From Ruixingdingia sedimenti (GTDB lineage Bacteria; Pseudomonadota; Alphaproteobacteria; Rhodobacterales; Rhodobacteraceae), in the NCBI RefSeq assembly GCF_031432425.1, contig NZ_JAVKPH010000047.1:1-19528 (forward strand): a DNA stretch of 19,528 nt, given 5' to 3'. Below are positions 11,932 to 19,528 of this stretch, one piece after another. Made by a program: the position numbers and the translations under genes. The notes below the pieces were generated by a model, which was not told the DNA's origin, did not search any database, and saw only the letters and a list, made by a program, of their open reading frames with translations. Every line of letters begins with the position of its first letter. Position 1 is the first letter of the stretch.

Positions 11932-13557
11932 TTGGACGAGCACCATAAGAATCAGCAACTGGAGCATCCCTTCCAGCAGCTTCTCGGGGGACGGCAGGCT
12001 GATTTGGGTGAGGTGTGCGAACCACAGCCTGAAGAGAAGCAGGAGTTCGAGCCTGTCAACTGGGCTTTCGATGGTGAAGGGGTCGGTGATGATCGTAGCA
12101 GAGCCGGTATCCGGGATCCGTGGTATTCCCGCCCTCTGGATGTGCATCGCTGGTCGGAACATCCAGAACTGGTTGGGCTGGTCGAGCGGCTTTGGAACAG
12201 CCTCTGTGCTGACCTTGACCGGGAGAAGAGCGGGGGACCGAAACCTCGCCAGAGCTTTCAGAACCAGCTTCGGGTGTTGTTGCTCGATCTGTATGTTGCC
12301 TGGCTGGAAGACCCGGACCTCTGTATCGGCATCTCCATGAACGCAAGGAGCTGGGAGACTGGGTCCAGATACAACGCCCTGAGGCTGTCGAAGAAGATCA
12401 CCGTGTTGGTGCAAAGGCTCGGCGAGGCTGGTGTCATCGAGGCTTCCCGGGGGAGCTATGCGGGGCCCGGTGCGGCGGGGAACCGGACGACGAGGATCAG
12501 GGCTGCCCGATCCCTTCGTGAGCAGTTCGCGGCCCTGAAGGCTGACCGGGAGGCGGTGCATCAGGTCGAGGGGCAGGAGTGCATCATCCTGAAGGACGGG
12601 GATGGCGAGGCTGCGCGGCAGGTCGAGTATGATGATACCGCCGATACCAACCGCATGAGGTCGGAACTGCAGGCCTATAATGCGCTGTTGGCTTCGAGCT
12701 TCATCAACCTGCCCGCCCTTGATGTCCCCTGGATCGAGAGGGACGACGCTTTTGGACGGCGGGTAAAGGTACACATCGACCGGCACCACCAGTTTACCCG
12801 GCGGATCTTCTCCCGGGGGCGGTGGGACATGAATGGCAGGTTCTATGGGCCATGGTGGCAGTCGATCGGCAGCCGGGACAGGGCTGGCATCTTCATCAAC
12901 GATGTGCCGACGGTGGAGGTGGACTTCAAGGGGCTGCACCTGGCGATCCTCGCGGCAGAGCAGGCTGTTCCCCTTGAGGGCGATCCCTATTACTTGCCCG
13001 AGGGAACCCTTCCCGGCGTAGCAGCGCAGGAACAGCGGGGGATGGTCAAGCATCTCGTTCTGACTACCCTGAACGCCAAAAGCAGGAAGGCGGCCTTTGC
13101 CAGTTTCCGGAGCGACTATCCGAAGGGGCATGTCGGAAAGGGAATGACCGATCAGGATCTGGACCGGGTTCTGGACCTTCTGATCGAGGGACGTCCTTGG
13201 CTTGCCGATTCCCTTGGTGCGGATGTCGGTATCCGGCTGATGTACAAGGACTCGTTGATCGCTGAGCGGGTGCTGAACCACTTCACGCGGCAAGGCATTC
13301 CCATCCTGTGCATCCACGACAGCTTCATCATCGACTGGACCCGGGGGGCAGAACTGAAGCGGGTGATGGCCGAAGCCTCGGAAGCGGTGGTCGGGCGGTT
13401 CCTGCCCGTGGAAAGCAAGGCTGTCGGGTTGGACGAGGTTGCGGGCGAGTGGCCGAAGCATGTGGTGCTGGACCTCATCGCTTGGCGGCAGGTCCCACGC
13501 TCAGAAGGGTACTTGAACCGGCTTGCTGCCTGGGAAAAGCGAAGCGGGGCGCTCTGA
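11932..13557 (+). CDS. Putative replication protein: winged-helix plus family A polymerase-like palm (541 aa)
   Basis: Residues ~105-195 look like the winged helix of plasmid initiators (RYNALRLSKKITVLVQRL then AGVIEASRGSY, followed by basic residues). The C-terminal half carries, in order, a motif A-like VEVDFKGLHLAIL (Asp331), a motif B-like R369-x3-K373 with a downstream NAKSRK, and a motif C-like ILCIHDSFII (His462-Asp463). This order and spacing recall the palm of family A DNA polymerases (motif A Asp, motif B R..K, motif C HDE). RFYGPWWQS precedes motif A, as in many uncharacterised alphaproteobacterial mobile-element proteins. I infer a DNA- or primer-synthesising initiator; no activity is proven. 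The TTG start at 11932 has GGAGGT 7 nt upstream. An alternative GTG at 11869 would give 562 aa. It replaces the helicase/HNH pair of element 1. Confidence 0.72.
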   Translation: MDEHHKNQQLEHPFQQLLGGRQADLGEVCEPQPEEKQEFEPVNWAFDGEGVGDDRSRAGIRDPWYSRPLDVHRWSEHPELVGLVERLWNSLCADLDREKSGGPKPRQSFQNQLRVLLLDLYVAWLEDPDLCIGISMNARSWETGSRYNALRLSKKITVLVQRLGEAGVIEASRGSYAGPGAAGNRTTRIRAARSLREQFAALKADREAVHQVEGQECIILKDGDGEAARQVEYDDTADTNRMRSELQAYNALLASSFINLPALDVPWIERDDAFGRRVKVHIDRHHQFTRRIFSRGRWDMNGRFYGPWWQSIGSRDRAGIFINDVPTVEVDFKGLHLAILAAEQAVPLEGDPYYLPEGTLPGVAAQEQRGMVKHLVLTTLNAKSRKAAFASFRSDYPKGHVGKGMTDQDLDRVLDLLIEGRPWLADSLGADVGIRLMYKDSLIAERVLNHFTRQGIPILCIHDSFIIDWTRGAELKRVMAEASEAVVGRFLPVESKAVGLDEVAGEWPKHVVLDLIAWRQVPRSEGYLNRLAAWEKRSGAL

Positions 13558-13696
13558 TCCCGTAAACTTCCCAAGGTCGTTTGCGACTCCCGCGCCACCC
13601 GACTGGGGCATCCGTTGGGGCATCCTGCCAGCCAGCAACAGCCACAATCCCTTGAAACCCAAGATGCTCGGAGGTTGCCAAGTAAGTGCATACTGA
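13558..13696. other. Noncoding right end of element 2
   Basis: No gene is seen. The 48-bp right-end motif lies at 13575-13622. The remaining ~74 bp to the attachment site are unrelated in sequence and longer than the 52 bp in element 1. Confidence 0.6.
13575..13622 (+). repeat. Right-end motif of element 2 (48 bp)
   Basis: Matches 6949-6996 with three substitutions. It marks the point at which similarity between the elements resumes after the swapped module. The hexamer pair ACTGGGGCA/GTTGGGGCA is a candidate integrase arm site. Confidence 0.55.
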
Positions 13697-13697
13697 T

Positions 13698-13772
<75 letters not shown>

Positions 13773-13798
13773 ACCGTGCGGCGGTGTTTAGCCAAGGC

Positions 13799-13836
13799 GC
13801 CGGGCGGCTGCAAGACCAAAATTGCAGCCGCCCGGC
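13799..13836. other. Perfect 15-bp inverted repeat between the tRNA and the flavoprotein gene
   Basis: GCCGGGCGGCTGCAA (13799-13813) and its complement (13822-13836) enclose an 8-nt loop. There is no T-run beside it on either strand. It stands 27 bp upstream of the tRNA and 37 bp upstream of the flavoprotein start. It could insulate divergent transcription or be a terminator relic. Confidence 0.55.
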
Positions 13837-13873
13837 GGTTGCCAGTGCCGGGCGGCGGGGCTAAGGCGCTGGC

Positions 13874-15049
13874 ATGAAGCGGGTGGATGTGATCGTTCTG
13901 GGGGCGGGCGCGGCGGGGATGTTCGCCGCGATCGAGGCTGCGCGCCGGGGCCGGCGGGTGCTGGTGATCGACCATGCCAAGGCGGTCGGCGAGAAGATCC
14001 GCATCTCTGGCGGGGGGCGGTGCAACTTCACCAACCTGCATATCGCGCCCGACCGTTTTCTGTCGGCCAACCCGCGCTTCGCGCTGTCGGCGCTCAGCCG
14101 CTATACGCAGCACGATTTCATCGCGCGGGTGAACCGGGCGGGGATCGCCTGGCATGAAAAGACGCTCGGGCAATTGTTCTGCGACGGCTCGGCCATGCAG
14201 ATCGTGGACATGCTGCGCGCCGATCTGGCCGCGGCGGGGGGCGAGGTCTGGCTGGGCACGCCGTTCAGCGACCTGACGCGCGGGGATGTGTTCCGCCTGA
14301 CCACCCCGCGCGGGGTGGTGGAGGGCGCGGCGGTGGTGGTGGCGACCGGGGGCCGGTCGATCCCCAAGATGGGCGCGACGGGGGCGGGGTACGACATCGC
14401 CCGCGCCTTCGGGCTGCGGCTTGTCGAGCCGCGCCCGGGCCTTGTGCCGCTGACCTTCGGCGATGCGGCGCGGGCGCAGATGGCCGAACTGGCGGGGCTG
14501 GCGGTGCCGGCGCGTGTCGGCTTCGGCAAGACCGCGTTCGAGGAGGGGCTGCTGTTCACCCATCGCGGGCTGTCGGGGCCCTCGATCCTCCAGATTTCCA
14601 GCTATTGGCAGACGGGCCGGCCGATCCGCATCGACCTGACGCCGGGGGTGGAGGCCGGGGCCGCGCTGGCGGGGCTGCGGCAGGGCGCGGGGCGGCAGGA
14701 GGTGGCGAATGCGCTGGCGCGGCTGCTGCCGGAACGGCTGGCGCGGGCGGTCTGCGGCTGGGCGGGCGTCGCGGGGCGGCTGGCGGATCTCGACGGCGCG
14801 GGGCTGCGGCGGCTGGCGGGCGTGCTGGACGGGTGGGAGGTGCTGCCCACCGGGACAGAGGGCTGGCGCACCGCCGAGGTCACGCTGGGCGGCGTCGACA
14901 CGCGCGATCTGGATGCGCGCACGATGCAGGCGCGGGCGGTGCCGGGGCTCTATTTCGTGGGCGAGGTGGTGGACGTGACCGGCTGGCTGGGAGGCTACAA
15001 TTTCCAGTGGGCCTGGTCGTCGGGCTGGGCCGCGGGGCAAGCGGTCTGA
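13874..15049 (+). CDS. NAD(P)/FAD-dependent oxidoreductase, BaiN/HI0933-like (391 aa)
   Basis: A soluble flavoprotein. The FAD-binding Rossmann motif GAGAAG is at 10-15 and is followed at the end of strand 2 by VLVID. The family hallmark GEKIRISGGGRCNFTN lies at ~39-54. A second conserved stretch near the C-terminus, GLYFVGEVVDVTGWLGGYNF, and QWAWSSGWAAG close the FAD site. This combination defines the HI0933/YhiN/BaiN family, about 390-400 residues, so the gene is full length. Most members have no established physiological substrate; BaiN acts in bile-acid dehydroxylation, which should not be transferred here. The ribosome binding site is weak (AAGGCG). The gene is monocistronic and is the first ordinary chromosomal gene beyond the tRNA. 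Confidence 0.92.
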   Translation: MKRVDVIVLGAGAAGMFAAIEAARRGRRVLVIDHAKAVGEKIRISGGGRCNFTNLHIAPDRFLSANPRFALSALSRYTQHDFIARVNRAGIAWHEKTLGQLFCDGSAMQIVDMLRADLAAAGGEVWLGTPFSDLTRGDVFRLTTPRGVVEGAAVVVATGGRSIPKMGATGAGYDIARAFGLRLVEPRPGLVPLTFGDAARAQMAELAGLAVPARVGFGKTAFEEGLLFTHRGLSGPSILQISSYWQTGRPIRIDLTPGVEAGAALAGLRQGAGRQEVANALARLLPERLARAVCGWAGVAGRLADLDGAGLRRLAGVLDGWEVLPTGTEGWRTAEVTLGGVDTRDLDARTMQARAVPGLYFVGEVVDVTGWLGGYNFQWAWSSGWAAGQAV

Positions 15050-15059
15050 GCCGCCGAGG

Positions 15060-15329
15060 TTACAGGCGGACCCGGCGGCAGCGGCTGTCCCCTGCCATAA
15101 GCATGAGACCCGCCGGATCGAAGCGATACCACAAGGCGGGCCGCGGGCAGAGCGGCGGTATCACCGGGCCTGCGGATGACGGCAGAGGGCCAGTGCCGCC
15201 GCGCATATCGGGACGAACCGCGCAGGACATGCCGCCGCCACCGGGACCAGCAGACGGACCCCGGCGAGGGGACCGGGGCGTCAGCCGCCCTGCGGCTGAC
15301 CCGGGATCATCCGGCGGGGCTGGACGCAC
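15060..15329 (-). CDS. Possible small hypothetical protein (89 aa)
   Basis: The frame has mostly G/C third positions. Its C-terminus looks protein-like (LWYRFDPAGLMLMAGDSR then CRRVRL), while the N-terminal half is Pro/Gly/Arg-rich and may be untranslated. No family is recognised. A shorter start, for example the internal Met at residue 34, is possible. It lies convergent with the flavoprotein gene and downstream of the capsule genes on the same strand. Confidence 0.35.
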   Translation of the reverse strand: MRPAPPDDPGSAAGRLTPRSPRRGPSAGPGGGGMSCAVRPDMRGGTGPLPSSAGPVIPPLCPRPALWYRFDPAGLMLMAGDSRCRRVRL

Positions 15330-15503
15330 AGCCGGGGCCGTCCGCCCCCAGGGGATGAGGCGCCTTCGCGCAGGACTGTTGCCATCATGCGGACCAGCAG
15401 GGGGATCCCGTTGAGCGGCAAGGGTGCCGCAGGCGTATCGCCGAAACCCCGATGGCCGGGATCGCCCCCGGGGCGGGCAGCCGGGGCCGCCCGCCGCCAG
15501 GGG
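15329..15503. other. Gene-poor interval with paired GC-rich repeats
   Basis: A 26-bp sequence, CAGCCGGGGCCG followed by a Pro-codon-like tail, occurs at 15329-15354 and again at 15478-15503 with two mismatches. Each overlaps a potential hairpin. The second hairpin (GGCGGGC at 15472-15478 with GCCCGCC at 15489-15495) is directly downstream of the kpsE stop and may terminate that operon. I see no convincing gene here. Confidence 0.45.
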
Positions 15504-17165
15504 TCAGGATGTGACCTGTTCGCGCAGCACCGCCACGGTCATCGAGATCATCAGGTAGATCCCGGCGAAGATCAGCAGCGCCACGGCGGTGTTTTCGAAC
15601 GCGCGGGGATAGCTGGGTTCGTCGGGCGCCACGGGGCTGACCGCGACGGACAGGTAGCGCACCTGCCGGTTCGCCTCGATCCGCGCGGTTTCCAGTTGCT
15701 GCAACGACTGCGCCAGCAGCATCTGGCGCGTTTCCACATCGGCCTGGGCGACCAGAAGCTCGCTCTGGACCTTGGCGATGGACAGGCCCGTGGCGCTGTC
15801 CTCGGTCAGCTTGGCGCGCAGGCGGGCGATCTCGGCCTCCAGCGTCTCGATGCGGCGTTGCAGCGGTTCCATCCGCGCGCGGTTGGGATTGGCGTTCGAC
15901 TGCATCTGCACCAGCGACAGCCGGTCGGCCGTCAGCTGCGATTCGAGGTTGGTGATCTGCGCGGTGATCAGCGAGATTTCCACATCGCTCGACAGCACCT
16001 TGAAGCGTTCCTGCAATTCGACCACGCGGGTCTGCGCCTCGCGCATCTTGCGTTCGGCATCGTCATAGCTTTCGCGCGCGCCCTTCATCTGGTCTTCGCG
16101 CAGCCGGTGGGTCAGCTGGTCCACCTGTTCCTCGGCATAGCCGATCAGCGCCCTGGACCAGGCCGCCGACAGCGCGGGGTCGGGGGCGCTCACCTCCATC
16201 TTGACGATGCCCTCGGTCGGGTCGTAGCCGATCTTCACATTGCCCTTGTAGGTCTTGTAGGCGGCCTCGTCGGTGGGCGAGGGGGGCAGGCGCTGGATGA
16301 AATCGACCGAAGGATCGGAAAAGCTGGCCCGGAAGCCCACGTCGCGGTCCAGCCGCAACATCGCCTCGCGCGATTGCAGATAGCCCTGCACCGCGATGGA
16401 ATCCTGCGAGGTGGCGAACTGCGTGCCCGAAAACAGGCTGCCGAGCCCGCCGGTCGCCGTTTCGGCCTGCTGGATCACGAATTCCGACCGGGTGGCGTAA
16501 AGCGGCGTCGCCACGCGGGTGTAATAGTAGCCGGCAAGGGCGGTGGGCAGGAACACGAAGAAGATCAGCCGCAGCGCCAGCAGCGCCAGCCGGCGGCGGC
16601 GGCGGCGGGCAAGGTCGCGCTGGATGCGCAGGATGTCGGCGGCATGGCTTTGTTCCGCGCGCTGTTCGACCGAGGGCGGCGCGGGCCTTACCGTCTGCGG
16701 CATGTTCGGGTCCGCCGCGGGCAGGGTGGTCAGCGCGCGCGATCCGCCGGCGGCGGTGTCGGCGCTCACCAGATCCAGCACGCTGGCGCGCTGGAACGGG
16801 TCGATGCCGGCCTGGCGCAACAGCCGCACGGCGTCGAAATCGGAAATGGCGGGCAGGTTGTGCTTTTGCGCCACGCGGCGGGCAAGACGCAACTGGCGGC
16901 CGGTCAGCCCTTCCTTGCGGATGGCGTCGATTTCGGCCTCCGCGGCGACATCGGCGGCGCTGGTGATCTCTCCCTGCGCCGGGGCGGCGGTGGGAAACCG
17001 CTGGTCGCCGAATCCGTCGTCCGTCGTCTCGGGCGCGGGGCGGGGTTGGGGCCGCGCGGCCGGGCGGGGGGGGGCGCCCGCGTGGTGGCCCGGATCGGCC
17101 GCCGGGCCCGCCAGCGGGGCCGCCCTGCGGATGCGGAACCTGCGCGCCTTAGGTTTCGTAGTCAT
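15504..17165 (-). CDS. kpsE: Capsule polysaccharide export inner-membrane protein, KpsE/CtrB-like (553 aa)
   Basis: A polysaccharide co-polymerase of the PCP-3 type, expected to link the KpsMT transporter in the inner membrane to the outer-membrane export channel. A transmembrane segment lies at ~193-213 (LALLALRLIFFVFLPTALAG). It is followed by the Wzz-like periplasmic start (YATRSEFVIQ, then GYLQSREAMLRLD), a long coiled-coil region (~360-500) and a second transmembrane helix near the C-terminus (VALLIFAGIYLMISMTVAVL). The ~180-residue Pro/Ala-rich N-terminal cytosolic extension makes it much longer than E. coli KpsE. The ATG at 17165 overlaps the end of kpsT by 17 bp, so translation is coupled. 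A TTG at 17186 is the alternative start. Confidence 0.87.
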   Translation of the reverse strand: MTTKPKARRFRIRRAAPLAGPAADPGHHAGAPPRPAARPQPRPAPETTDDGFGDQRFPTAAPAQGEITSAADVAAEAEIDAIRKEGLTGRQLRLARRVAQKHNLPAISDFDAVRLLRQAGIDPFQRASVLDLVSADTAAGGSRALTTLPAADPNMPQTVRPAPPSVEQRAEQSHAADILRIQRDLARRRRRRLALLALRLIFFVFLPTALAGYYYTRVATPLYATRSEFVIQQAETATGGLGSLFSGTQFATSQDSIAVQGYLQSREAMLRLDRDVGFRASFSDPSVDFIQRLPPSPTDEAAYKTYKGNVKIGYDPTEGIVKMEVSAPDPALSAAWSRALIGYAEEQVDQLTHRLREDQMKGARESYDDAERKMREAQTRVVELQERFKVLSSDVEISLITAQITNLESQLTADRLSLVQMQSNANPNRARMEPLQRRIETLEAEIARLRAKLTEDSATGLSIAKVQSELLVAQADVETRQMLLAQSLQQLETARIEANRQVRYLSVAVSPVAPDEPSYPRAFENTAVALLIFAGIYLMISMTVAVLREQVTS

Positions 17166-17802
17166 AAAGCCGTTTCGCTTCTTCAAGGGTTTCGAACATA
17201 TACAGTTGCCCGTGCCGCAGCACAGCAGCCGAACGGCAGAATTTTTCCAGTGTCCGCGCCTGGTGCGACACGATGACCACGGTGGCGTTCTTCAGCCGTT
17301 CGCGCAGGATCGACCCGGCCTTGCGGTTGAAGTTCACGTCGGTGGTCGAGGGCATGCCCTCGTCGATCAGGTAGATGTCGAACTCGATCGCCAGCATCAG
17401 CGCGAAGGAAAACCGCGACCGCATGCCCTGGCTGTAGGTGCCCACCGGCATGTCGAAATATTCCTCGATGTCGCAAAGCCAGCGGCAGAAGCTTTCGACA
17501 TAATCGGGGTCGAGCCCGTAGAGCCGCGCGATGTAGCGCACGTTCTCGGTCCCCGTGTGCTTGGTGATCACCCCCCCCATGAAGCCGAGCGGGAACGAGA
17601 TCCGCGAGGTGCGCAGGATCCGGCCCTCGTCGGGTTTTTCCAGCCCGGCCATCATGTTGATGACGGTGGTCTTGCCGGTGCCGTTGGGCGCGAGGATGCC
17701 GAGCGAATTGCCCAGTTCCACCCGGAACGAGGCCCGGTCGAGGATCACCTTGCGGGTCCTGCCGGTCCAGAAGGATTTGCTGACGTTCTCGAACTCGATC
17801 AT
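17149..17802 (-). CDS. kpsT: Capsule polysaccharide ABC transporter ATP-binding protein, KpsT-like (217 aa)
   Basis: This ATPase should power export of capsular polysaccharide with a KpsM permease. Walker A is at 38-45 (APNGTGKT, with Ala in place of the first Gly), the signature at 123-127 (YSQGM), Walker B at 142-148 (DIYLIDE) and the switch His at 180 (VSHQ). The segment PLGFMGG ... TGTENVRYIARLYG is typical of KpsT/polysaccharide exporters. The ATG at 17802 (MIEFENVSK) matches the usual family start and gives the usual ~217 residues; upstream in-frame Met codons exist. It is the first gene of a two-gene operon with kpsE. The permease gene is not in the window. Confidence 0.9.
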   Translation of the reverse strand: MIEFENVSKSFWTGRTRKVILDRASFRVELGNSLGILAPNGTGKTTVINMMAGLEKPDEGRILRTSRISFPLGFMGGVITKHTGTENVRYIARLYGLDPDYVESFCRWLCDIEEYFDMPVGTYSQGMRSRFSFALMLAIEFDIYLIDEGMPSTTDVNFNRKAGSILRERLKNATVVIVSHQARTLEKFCRSAAVLRHGQLYMFETLEEAKRLYDYET

Positions 17803-17922
17803 ACCTACCCGCACCATGACGGCCCCGGTCTGGACGGCGGGGCCGGCCGCCTTTCGCCTGCGTTGGGGGGCAGGCTGGCGGATTGTCCTGAAGATAGCGT
17901 TTATACACCCTTTTGGGGCATC

Positions 17923-17952
17923 ATTATGTCCGATGGCAACGGGTTGCGGCAA
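17923..17952 (-). promoter_or_regulatory. Candidate promoter of kpsTE
   Basis: On the minus strand, TTGCCG (17947-17952) and CATAAT (17923-17928) are 18 bp apart, about 120 nt upstream of kpsT. The sequence lies in the only A/T-richer patch between the divergent kpsT and glycosylase genes. Confidence 0.35.
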
Positions 17953-17968
17953 TGTGAAAGGGGGCGGC

Positions 17969-18586
17969 ATGGGCGATGACGGCGGGCTGGTGGCGGCGAT
18001 CCGCGCCTGCGGCCTGTGCGCCGCGCGCTTTGCCGCCACCGCCACGGCCCATGCGCCGCGCCCGGTGGTGTGGTTCCGCCCCTCGGCGCGGCTGCTGGTC
18101 GCGGGGCAGGCGCCGGGGCTGCGGGTGCATCAGGCGGGCGTGCCGTTCCGCGATGCCTCGGGCGACCGGCTGCGCGGCTGGATGGGGATGGACGAGGCCG
18201 CGTTCTACGACCGCGAGCGGGTGGCGATCGTGCCGATGGCCTTCTGCTTTCCGGGCTATGACGCCAAGGGATCGGACCTGCCGCCGCCGCCGCTGTGTGC
18301 GCGGACATGGCGGGTGCAGGTGATGGCGGCGCTGCCGCGGGTGCGGCTGGTGCTGGCGGTGGGCGGTGCGGCGCAGGCCTGGCATCTGGGTGCGCGGCGG
18401 CCGGTGACGGAAACGGTGGCCGACTGGCGGCGGCACCTGGACGAACGCGGCGTCTTTCCCTTGCCCCATCCGTCCTGGCGCAATACGGGGTGGCTGAAGC
18501 GCAACCCCTGGTTCGAGGCCGAGGCGCTGCCCGCCCTGCGCGCGGCAATCGCCCGGGTGATGGAAGATGACGACGACGCCTCTTGA
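17969..18586 (+). CDS. Uracil-DNA glycosylase family protein, probable 4Fe-4S type (205 aa)
   Basis: A base-excision repair enzyme fold. The glycosylase motif GQAPG is at 46-50, followed by GVPFRDASGDRLRGWMG, and the C-terminal motif HPSWRN at 167-172. Four cysteines are placed as in the iron-sulphur UDG families: Cys13-x2-Cys16, then Cys93-x16-Cys110. I therefore infer a [4Fe-4S] cluster. The exact substrate is uncertain, since this subfamily is mostly uncharacterised. The ATG at 17969 follows AAGGGGG by about 5 nt and gives a full-length domain; the open frame continues upstream without homology. The 3' end overlaps the next gene by 20 bp, suggesting co-transcription. It is divergent from kpsT. 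Confidence 0.88.
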   Translation: MGDDGGLVAAIRACGLCAARFAATATAHAPRPVVWFRPSARLLVAGQAPGLRVHQAGVPFRDASGDRLRGWMGMDEAAFYDRERVAIVPMAFCFPGYDAKGSDLPPPPLCARTWRVQVMAALPRVRLVLAVGGAAQAWHLGARRPVTETVADWRRHLDERGVFPLPHPSWRNTGWLKRNPWFEAEALPALRAAIARVMEDDDDAS

Positions 18587-19355
18587 TGCTGCCCATGCCG
18601 CGATGACCGCCGCGCCCGAGGACGATGCCGCCCGCCTGCGCTATTACGCGCTTCTGGCGGATGGCGAATTGTTCCTGCTGCTGGAGGAGGAGGCCGAAGA
18701 AGGCCGGGTGACGCCCCGCCTCTTCCCGCTGGAGGACGGCCCCGTGGTGCTGGCCTTCGACACCGAGGACCGGCTGGCCGCCTTCACCGGCGCGCCCGTG
18801 CCCTATGCCGCGCTGCCGGGCCGGGTGGTGGCGCAGCAGCTGGCGGGGCAGGGGATCGGGATCGGCGTGAACCTGGGCGGGGCCGACAGCGCCTTTCTGG
18901 TGCCCGCCGATGCGGTCGACTGGCTGGCCGAAACGCTGGCCCATGCCCCGGTGGCGGCAGAGGCCCGCCCCGTCGCCTTCCATGCCCCGGGGGGGCTGCC
19001 TGAGGCGCTGTTGCGCGCGCTCGACGCCAAGCTTGTCCGGGCGGGCGGGCTGGCGGCGGCGGCGGTGCTGGCGGGGGTGGAATACGACGACGGGCGGCGG
19101 GGCCACATGCTCGCCTTCCTCGACGCGGTGCCGGCGGCCGAGGGTGCGCTGGCCCGGGCGGCGGCCGAGGCGCTGACCTTTTCCGGCATCGAGGCGGGCG
19201 AGATGGACGTGACCTTCCTGTCCGCCGCCGACCCCGCCGCGGCGGCGATCGCGCGGGCGGGCCTGCGGTTCGACCTGCCCGAGCCCGTGCGCGCGGAACC
19301 CCCCGCCCCCGCCGCGCCCGGAATGGACCCGGACCGCCCGCCGAAGCTGCGGTAG
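18567..19355 (+). CDS. SseB-like family protein (262 aa)
   Basis: The opening TPLDAAHAAMTAAPEDDAAR, then RLRYYALLADGELFLLLEEE and VVLAFDTEDRLAAFTG, matches the N-terminal domain of the SseB family as found in Rhodobacterales. The later GIGIGVNLGGADSAFLVPAD fits the same fold. The C-terminus is Pro-rich (PAPAAPGMDPDRPPK). Family members outside Salmonella have no established role, and the Salmonella type III secretion function of SseB should not be transferred. No signal peptide or membrane helix is seen. The gene overlaps the glycosylase gene by 20 bp. Confidence 0.82.
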   Translation: MTTTPLDAAHAAMTAAPEDDAARLRYYALLADGELFLLLEEEAEEGRVTPRLFPLEDGPVVLAFDTEDRLAAFTGAPVPYAALPGRVVAQQLAGQGIGIGVNLGGADSAFLVPADAVDWLAETLAHAPVAAEARPVAFHAPGGLPEALLRALDAKLVRAGGLAAAAVLAGVEYDDGRRGHMLAFLDAVPAAEGALARAAAEALTFSGIEAGEMDVTFLSAADPAAAAIARAGLRFDLPEPVRAEPPAPAAPGMDPDRPPKLR

Positions 19356-19469
19356 GGTGAGGGCGGTCGCGCCGCGGTTTGGCCGGGCGGGATCAGGAAA
19401 CGCACTGCGTTTCCCCCGCCCGTCGCGCGGCGGTGACACTGGAAACTGAGTTGCCGGGAAAAATGGAAA

Positions 19470-19528
19470 GGCCAGCGCCTGCCCCGGCGGGCGAGAAGCG
19501 CCCGCCATGGGCGGGGCGGGCGCTGGCC
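19470..19528 (-). terminator. Long GC-rich hairpin, probable terminator of a minus-strand gene beyond the right edge
   Basis: An outer 16-bp stem (19470-19485 with 19513-19528, one G-U pair) and an inner 8-bp stem (19486-19493 with 19499-19506) are interrupted by a 6-nt bulge. On the minus strand the hairpin is followed by CTTTCCATTTTT. This is a Rho-independent terminator for leftward transcription. The window cuts at its outer edge. Confidence 0.7.

Noticed and set aside
11773..13461. 562-aa open frame on the minus strand opposite the polymerase-like gene
   Set aside because: The plus-strand frame has wHTH and palm-like motifs, a ribosome binding site and family-like sequence. The minus frame is low-complexity and starts inside the gene.
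15387..17276. 629-aa plus-strand frame over kpsE, and a 478-aa frame (16543-17979) over kpsE/kpsT
   Set aside because: Both run antisense to genes with clear KpsE and KpsT motifs and are His/Gln/Arg-rich, typical of high-GC shadows.

Overview
The window is GC-rich with strong G/C bias at third codon positions. It reads as an alphaproteobacterial chromosome, most likely Rhodobacteraceae (Paracoccus/Rhodobacter-like). The grounds are the RTX/type I secretion style proteins, the DUF6538-type integrase N-terminus, the KpsE/KpsT proteins, and the pairing of a uracil-DNA glycosylase with an SseB-like protein. The genus is inferred, not proven.

Positions 1-13720 hold two related compact integrative elements, each about 6.7-6.9 kb, in direct tandem against the 3' end of a tRNA-Gln(UUG) gene (13698-13772, minus strand). 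A 24-bp piece of the tRNA 3' end recurs exactly at 7049-7072 and 13697-13720. This marks the junction between the elements and the tRNA-proximal end. Each element has the same left half. It consists of a conserved end and promoter region, a large RTX-like secreted protein, a tiny hydrophobic peptide whose ribosome binding site can be masked by a hairpin, a 402-aa tyrosine recombinase, and two small unknown proteins coupled to it. A UUCG-loop terminator follows, then a 91-nt noncoding block that is identical in both copies.

After that block the elements are unrelated until a 48-bp right-end motif. Element 1 carries, on the minus strand, an SF3 (D5/DUF5906-like) helicase followed by an HNH protein. 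Element 2 carries, on the plus strand, one protein with a winged-helix-like N-terminal part and a C-terminal part resembling the palm of family A DNA polymerases. The simplest reading is one mobile backbone (integrase plus RTX cargo) in which the presumed replication module has been swapped at defined borders. This arrangement is the most novel feature of the window.

Positions 13773-19528 look like ordinary chromosome. They hold a BaiN/HI0933-like flavoprotein (+), a possible small gene (-), a KpsT-KpsE capsule export pair (-), a divergent uracil-DNA glycosylase family gene overlapping an SseB-like gene (+), and a strong hairpin at the right edge that probably terminates a minus-strand gene outside the window.
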